This document shows positions 58,542-64,000 of a stretch of DNA of 64,000 nt, in pieces (position 1 is the first letter of the stretch; every line of letters starts with the position of its first letter). This DNA comes from Diadema setosum (taxonomy: Eukaryota; Echinodermata; Echinoidea; Diadematoida; Diadematidae). The stretch is taken from NCBI RefSeq assembly GCF_964275005.1, contig NC_092705.1, forward strand, positions 17,978,885 through 18,042,884, in the 5' to 3' direction. The notes under the pieces were generated by a model that worked only from the letters and a program-made list of their open reading frames with translations, did no database searches and was not told the DNA's origin. The translations under genes and the position numbers were made by a program.

Positions 58542-61500
58542 TATTTAAAAAAAAAAAAAATCAGTAGCACAGGATTTCTGTGTTGGAAAGTGTTAAGTTC
58601 CAAATTATGTCTACCAATAGTATTTACAAAAAAAGCAAAGAGAAACAAAGACAACTGGATGGTGACATGATGACACCCACCTTAATAATCAGAAGGGGGT
58701 TAGAAGATAAGCTTTCTTTCTCATTAACCCTTTCTGAGCCAGGGACTTTTCAGACAGTGTGTTTATTGCCATGAGGTTTTCTGTGCCAATCACTGATCAC
58801 AGTACACAGAGGGTTAAGTCAGGGCTCCCATTTAAAGTGAAAACAAAGTTCTGGTAAGGGCCTGAGAACCCGTCTGGCACCATTTCATATTTGCTTGCAA
58901 TATATCAAAAGAGTCTACAAAGAAACTTACCTGGCTGACGCGGTTTGCCGGAATGATGAGTCGTTTTGGAGTATTTTGAGAAAAATGATAAAAGTCAGTA
59001 GACCGACTTTTATTCCAGAAGTCTCCAGACTAACTCGGTCTCAGGGAAAACTCGACCCTATTTCAGACAATTTACACACAGTTCGTGATCGCTATGTTCA
59101 TCATTACTCTATATTATGGGTACCAAATGAGGTCTTGATGAGCAGACAGGAAAGTGTATGCTAATCCTGTACAAAACAAATGGACAGCACGCGGTCCTCA
59201 AGCCTATATGGTATACGCACATCACCTCAGTTGCTGAGACGCGCGGGCTTTGAAGTTTTTGTTGTTGTTTATCAAGCGTCTTTGATTGTTTTTAGAGGTG
59301 CTTGAGAGGCGCACACTAATTTTGCATGCGCGCCAAAGAGGTTTTTGATGCGCGCGTTGTAACAACTCGGACCATTACTACGAGTAGCCAGAACGCTACA
59401 ATGTAGTTTATACAGGCCGCTCCCATATGCACAGTACAACGCTGTACAATCCAGAGGGACAACCAATACAACTCATCCCGCCGTCAAGCAAAGCGAGGCC
59501 GAGTTATCCCCGAGTCTGAGTCTAGCCTGACCCCGTTCGGGTAAGTTCTGAGACTGAATGTTTTTGGTTAATATTTCCCATTTTCATCGTTACCCATCGA
59601 ACATCTTGTTATTACAGCGTTATTCCGCACATTTCCTAGGCATACGTTCACATTTTGGAGCAAAATTTGACAACTTTTGCAGGCGTACCAGAACTTTCTT
59701 TGGGCTTTAAGCAGTAGCTGATATTGACCTGTCCCAAGCCATCCTACACATAACTCTGTGTGTAGGCATGTCACCATAAACCATGTGAAAACGTCACTCA
59801 TATTGATTTGTGTTGCAACAGGTACACATACATGCTCTACAACACCAACAGATCTATAGACAAAATGGCAAAGAAAAAGAAATGAAGCGGCAGTCTCATA
59901 GTTTGGGTAAGTGCATCAATTCAACAAACCTTTTCTTTTTAATTTGTTTTCCAAAGTACCAGTAAAATTTTTCAGATTCAAAATACATCGCATCAACTAA
60001 CTGACAATGACCCTGCCAATGCCAAGAAATGTAGGCAGCATTTTTCATCCAAACATTTCAGGTGAACAACACATACAAAATTGTACACTATGATACTTTA
60101 AGTGACAAGCACACTTCTTTCCTTATTTTGTTCATAATCATTCCTCTTCCTCTGCCTGTCACACAAAGACAAACACACACACACATATTATACTTCCTGA
60201 TTCATATCATTTCCCCAACTGATCCTATAGTAGCCTGGATATGCCAGCTTCAAAAGCCCTCTCCCTCAACATTTTTCTCGATAATTTTTTAACGTGGATA
60301 TTTTTTCGCTGAAATTTCATGACTTTGCGCACATTTTGAGATCCTATTTGCAAAAATCAGGGGTATGCTTGCCAAGATATAGCATATTTTCCTGACTAAT
60401 GTCACTGAAAATGGCTGTTTCTGGACATTTGTTTGTACAATGTTTGGCTTTTGTAAGAAGTGTAAAATGAATGTTTTCCACCAGTTTTTCTCAGAAAGCA
60501 TCCCTGATTATCATCAACTATTCTAGGTAAAGAGAAACAGTGAAAAACAAGAATAAAAATAAAAGAAATACATAACAAATTAAAAATGAAAACACACAAG
60601 AAATTAAAAAAACAATTTAATATTCAAGAAATTCATCTTGATACCACTAATCTTAATTCAAACAATACTACCAAAAAAAATATTAAGAGGAAAAAAATAG
60701 CCCATTTGAAGCTTTATCTAGGGATTTAGAGCTTAAAATCTGATGCACAAAAATCATGTATTAATTAGCATAATTGACAGAAAATTATCATGTTTTGGTA
60801 AAATTTATGATTCATTCTTCGAGGTTACATGATGGGCAATATTCACGCTGATTTTTGCCACGATTACGTGATCGACGGCCAAGATCTTGGGGGTCCACAG
60901 AAAAAAATGCAAATTTCAAGATTTTGTGAATAAATCATACTGTATCCGAAGTTCTCAGAATCGAACACTGTTGAAATACCACTCACAAAAAACAAATTTC
61001 ACCCATTTCTTACAGAAACCTGGTATACCAGGTTCCCAAAATGTAGTCAAGAGTGCCTGCATTTATGGTCTAAATTCATGTTTACTTGTGTTATGCTGCC
61101 CAGAAAAATGGCTCTGATAGAAAGATTAGAGTTTCTTCCATCAATATCTGTTTTCTTTCTATATGAAAACTGCATGTATTGCAGTATTATTTGCCTTTCT
61201 GTTTTTCCAAAGTAGTGTGCACTTGCTTTACAATAAGACTCCGGCATCTGACCAAGTATTTTTCTGCAAATTCTATTCAGAATGAAAAAGAAAAAAAAAA
61301 AATCTGTTGAAGATTGGTCATACAATGTAAATGAGACCAATCATATCAAAAGCAGCCACAAATCGGATTCTTTGAATTTTCTGTTAAAAAGATAGTTAAA
61401 CAGTCTCTAGGCTTTAATTTGATGCATAATGCATTAAAAGAAGCGCTTTACATCCAGAGATATTTCAAATCAAATGTGGTGAACATGGGAATTTTGTGAC

Positions 61501-62064
61501 AACAAAATACAGGGAAAATTGCAATTAAAGTTTGCTCTCAGTTTCTTCGCTGTTCCAAGATTAACAGTATAATGACCACAACCGATCACGGGATTACATC
61601 CAGTCAGCCGACGGGCGCACGCTGTCCATTGTTTGCTCCAACTATGCTGAAGTCATCTCTGCAAATGGAAACAATAACGCTCTGATTTTACGATCAATCA
61701 TGCTTTGTAACTTGCACTTGGGCATTGGATGACTTCAGTAAAATACATCATCACCAGCCAATCAGCTTCAAGCCTTATGAAATAGCCATGCAAAGCCCTT
61801 GCTCAAGCCGTGCAGCAGAAATTGACAAGCCAAAAAAATGCCTAAAAATAGTTGAATTTTTCACACTTCTCTCTTTTGCAAGACACCTTGAAATTTGAGC
61901 TACTGGTAGATAAAACCCTATAGTTTCCAATTAGCCAAAAATCAAAATTTCGATTTTTCATCTGTACCTTAACTAAAATCTCATTTTTTTCTCAGTTGTG
62001 GTGCCGGCGACTTGTGGCTGCTTTAGACGTGACGGGTCACATATGTGAGATTCAAGGCACTAAC
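58354..62064. other. Intron of the UBA gene; CpG-rich patch near 59200-59550
   Basis: It contains a (TA)n run at 58504-58538, no recognised LINE, and a CpG-rich patch ending in CGTTCGG-GTAAGT (plus strand, donor-like) with a second donor-like TTTGG-GTAAGTG at about 59906. AACCTGGTATACCAGGTTCC near 61018 and the following 60 bases match 43310-43375 inverted. Short frames such as 58895-59164 are not recognised. Confidence 0.4.
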
Positions 62065-62146
62065 CTCCATCTTGCGTTCTGGTAGGCACACCATCCAACA
62101 CTCTGGGCACTGCACCTTCTGCCATTGGTCTCATCCTTGGGAAAGT
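62065..62146 (-). CDS. UBAC2-like protein, internal exon
   Basis: The exon is bounded by an acceptor CTTTTAG and a donor GAG-GTTAGT on the minus strand. It is 82 bases, phase 0 in and phase 1 out, matching the next exon (58199-58353). The peptide is TFPRMRPMAEGAVPRVLDGV followed by PTRTQDG. In vertebrate UBAC2 a similarly placed motif (LFPPLR) precedes the linker and UBA, which supports the assignment. Two of the three frames are open, so the choice rests on phase continuity. Upstream exons, including the membrane domain, would lie beyond 64000. Confidence 0.55.
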
Positions 62147-63640
62147 CTAAAAGCAGAACACAGGCAAAGGAGGGTTGTCAATGACATATTTAAAGGATTA
62201 TCACTTTTGGGTATTATATCTTCAATGATGCATTGTTTGCCCAGTTCCATTTGGAAAGCATGTTTTGTTTGCCAATCAACACACACATTCAGTTCTTAAC
62301 TACCTGCACTGAAACAACCTTGTTTGCTTTGAAGTCACCTTGATAAACAAAAAGTTGTAGGGATATGGCAAGAAATTGATATTTGAATTCACGTCAATGT
62401 CAAAATTTATACTCCATACCAAAAATGCATGGGGAATGCATGCATTTCACGCAATAAGAAACAACACGACATTGAAACAAAAAAGTTTTGGTGCAGTTGA
62501 GGTGTATCATCCCGATCTGGGTATGTCATAATCAAATCCATTCACACATATCACTGTTGCTGGTATTGATACAGACTGAAGAGAGAAAAAAAGGAAACAG
62601 CTGACTATGTAGTGCAATCTTATCAAAGAGCAGGGAACAAACACACACACACATACACAAACATATGCATTTGACGCAATCACACAAAGACTTCAATAAG
62701 CACCTATAAATTATGAAACATATTGGATCACTAGCAGTTAACACTGCAGGTAACTGCACCCCATTGCACATAATTGGGCATTTTTGTTGTGTCTTTAGTT
62801 GTTTGGAATAGTATCCATGCAAAAATTCCTGTAGACTCACAAAAAGCCATTGACACAATATTTCCTAAGATGAAATCACATAATCACATCCAGAGGCAAT
62901 TTGTTGACTTGAAAATATCAACTTTAGACACAAAGAATTGCATACATTGTAAGAAACTGGAAATATCCACTGCCCTGCAACAGAAATTTGTATCCCATGG
63001 TTCGTTGAACTATAGGGGTTGCAAGTCACGATTGATCAGCATACCAAAGATAAACAAAAGAGCCACAGAGTGCAGCTAGTATGAAGTGTTTTCAAGTCAG
63101 CAACCAAACTACAGAAACTGTATGACCTTTGACCCACAAAAGATGGATCATTGATGGCAAAATCACCAAAAGTACAGGAGTCTAGATTTGACCACCATAC
63201 TCCAGAGTGCAAAATTTCAACAATATCTCTCACATAATGCCACCTGCATTGCAGACCTAAGACATCCTCTAAAATAATACCTTTGGCAGGACACTGGGAG
63301 CATCATTAACAGAAATAGGGGTCTAAATTTTACCAAAGTTCCTAAAAAGGAAGATCGGACACTTTCACTGTTTTCATGTCCTGGAAGTGGCCGTTCATGA
63401 GTAAAGGGTATACACAGCATTGGGAAAGTAAGCTTTCCTGCCACTATTATGTGACCCGCTACAACAAAGGGATCCGAAAGTCGGGGGAGGACAATTTTCT
63501 AAAAACAAGGCAAGTGCCATAATGTGTCTTGCCCATTCGCGTACAAGAAATTGTACGCGAATGGGATATAACAGATAAAAAGAGATATATAACAGATAAA
63601 AAGAGATATACAACTGTACAAGGGTAAAAATTCATGGCAA
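62147..63640. other. Intronic or flanking sequence, no exon recognised
   Basis: The plus-strand frame 62774-63079 and the minus-strand frame 62532-62858 lack known motifs. A CA run lies at 62641-62652. ATGTGACCCGCTACAAC at 63449 resembles the end of the 43659 element family. Confidence 0.45.
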
Positions 63641-63643
63641 AAA

Positions 63644-64000
63644 AGAAACGTGCCATAAAAACTTAACATTGGGCCCTTAAAGTTTGTTGATCCCTGCCTG
63701 TGACCTTTGACCTTGTGGTGACCATCCACTCCCCAAGGGACATCTACCATCCAAGTTTGGTCACAAACGGACCTATGGATCAAAAGTTATGACCCATAAC
63801 AGAAACGCGCCATAAAAACTTAACAATGGGCTCTAAGTTCGTTGACCCATGCTTGTGACCATTGACCTTGTGGTGATCATCCACTCCCCAAGGGACATCT
63901 ACCATCTAAGTTTAGTCACAAATGGAGTTATGGATCAAAAGTTATGACCCATAATAGAAACGCGCCATAAAAACTTAACATTGGGCCCTAAAGTTCATTG
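63644..64000. repeat. ~156 bp tandem repeat running off the window
   Basis: Units start AGAAACG at 63644, 63801 and 63956, each followed by GCCATAAAAACTTAACA. Each holds TGACC-rich sequence (GTGACCTTTGACCTTGTGG), CCAAGTTTGGTCACAAA and AAAGTTATGACCC. The plan resembles the 38076-39348 units. Confidence 0.85.

Noticed and set aside
58895..59164. 89-residue plus-strand frame
   Set aside because: No known domain, no splice sites, and it lies in an intron on the opposite strand.
62065..62146. Alternative minus-strand frame reading QCPECWMVCLPERKME, zinc-finger-like
   Set aside because: It is attractive, but it requires a stop at its start and breaks phase with the next exon, whereas the chosen frame joins correctly.
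62045..62299. Plus-strand frame over the UBA gene exon
   Set aside because: The minus strand has paired acceptor and donor with matching phase; the plus frame has no motif.

Overview
This is a eukaryotic, AT-rich, intron- and transposon-dominated genomic window. Nothing in it looks bacterial: there are no operons, most open frames are short, exons are split by GT-AG introns, and microsatellites and homopolymers are everywhere. The mix of CR1-like, Tx1/L1-like and RNase H-bearing LINEs, many TTAA- and TTA-flanked MITEs, and TGACCTTTGACC-rich dispersed repeats suggests a marine deuterostome invertebrate such as an echinoderm. That assignment is inference; no species marker was identified.

Left third (1-26 kb): a degenerate ~90 bp repeat cluster (about 220-500); a TTAA-flanked MITE (1702-6571) split by a nearly intact PHD-finger CR1-like LINE (LINE-A, plus strand, about 1974-6462); a 532 bp TIR element made of TAACACC-like repeats (7135-7666); and then an 18 kb run of three minus-strand LINEs from three lineages. 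These are LINE-B (Tx1/L1-like, about 8.2-13.7 kb, with a 5' minisatellite), LINE-C (gag with zinc knuckles, endonuclease, RT and RNase H, about 15.0-21.5 kb, its RT split by a GC-rich Harbinger-like element at 17433-18574) and LINE-D (CR1-like, about 21.5-25.9 kb, one frameshift from an intact ORF2).

Middle (26-43 kb): a possible first coding exon (27173-27226, minus), a HARBI1-like Harbinger transposase relic with an intron (29445-30477), further copies of the TTAA MITE (one holding another TTAA MITE), tandem duplications, a repeat family at 37.5-40.1 kb carrying a nested ~150 bp-unit array full of direct-repeat nuclear-receptor-type motifs, and a short inverted-repeat element with a tRNA-like core (40869-41120).

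Right third (43.4-64 kb): three exons of a host gene on the minus strand (62065-62146, 58199-58353, 43442-43549). Their splice phases agree, and together they encode a Ser/Pro-rich linker and a terminal UBA domain most like the C-terminus of UBAC2, an ER rhomboid-like pseudoprotease. The 14.6 kb intron before the UBA exon holds a 3.5 kb TIR element (with a long inverted repeat, a TTAA element and a tRNA-derived sequence inside), a degenerate CR1-like LINE-E (plus strand), a 2.5 kb element with GTTAGTAACGTTAC arrays that splits LINE-E, and a foldback MITE. A Harbinger-like MITE with a nested TTAA MITE runs up to the next exon.

The host gene exons are the only host coding sequence supported with fair confidence. 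Everything else recognised is mobile-element sequence, and several nests can be read because the empty site survives elsewhere in the window.
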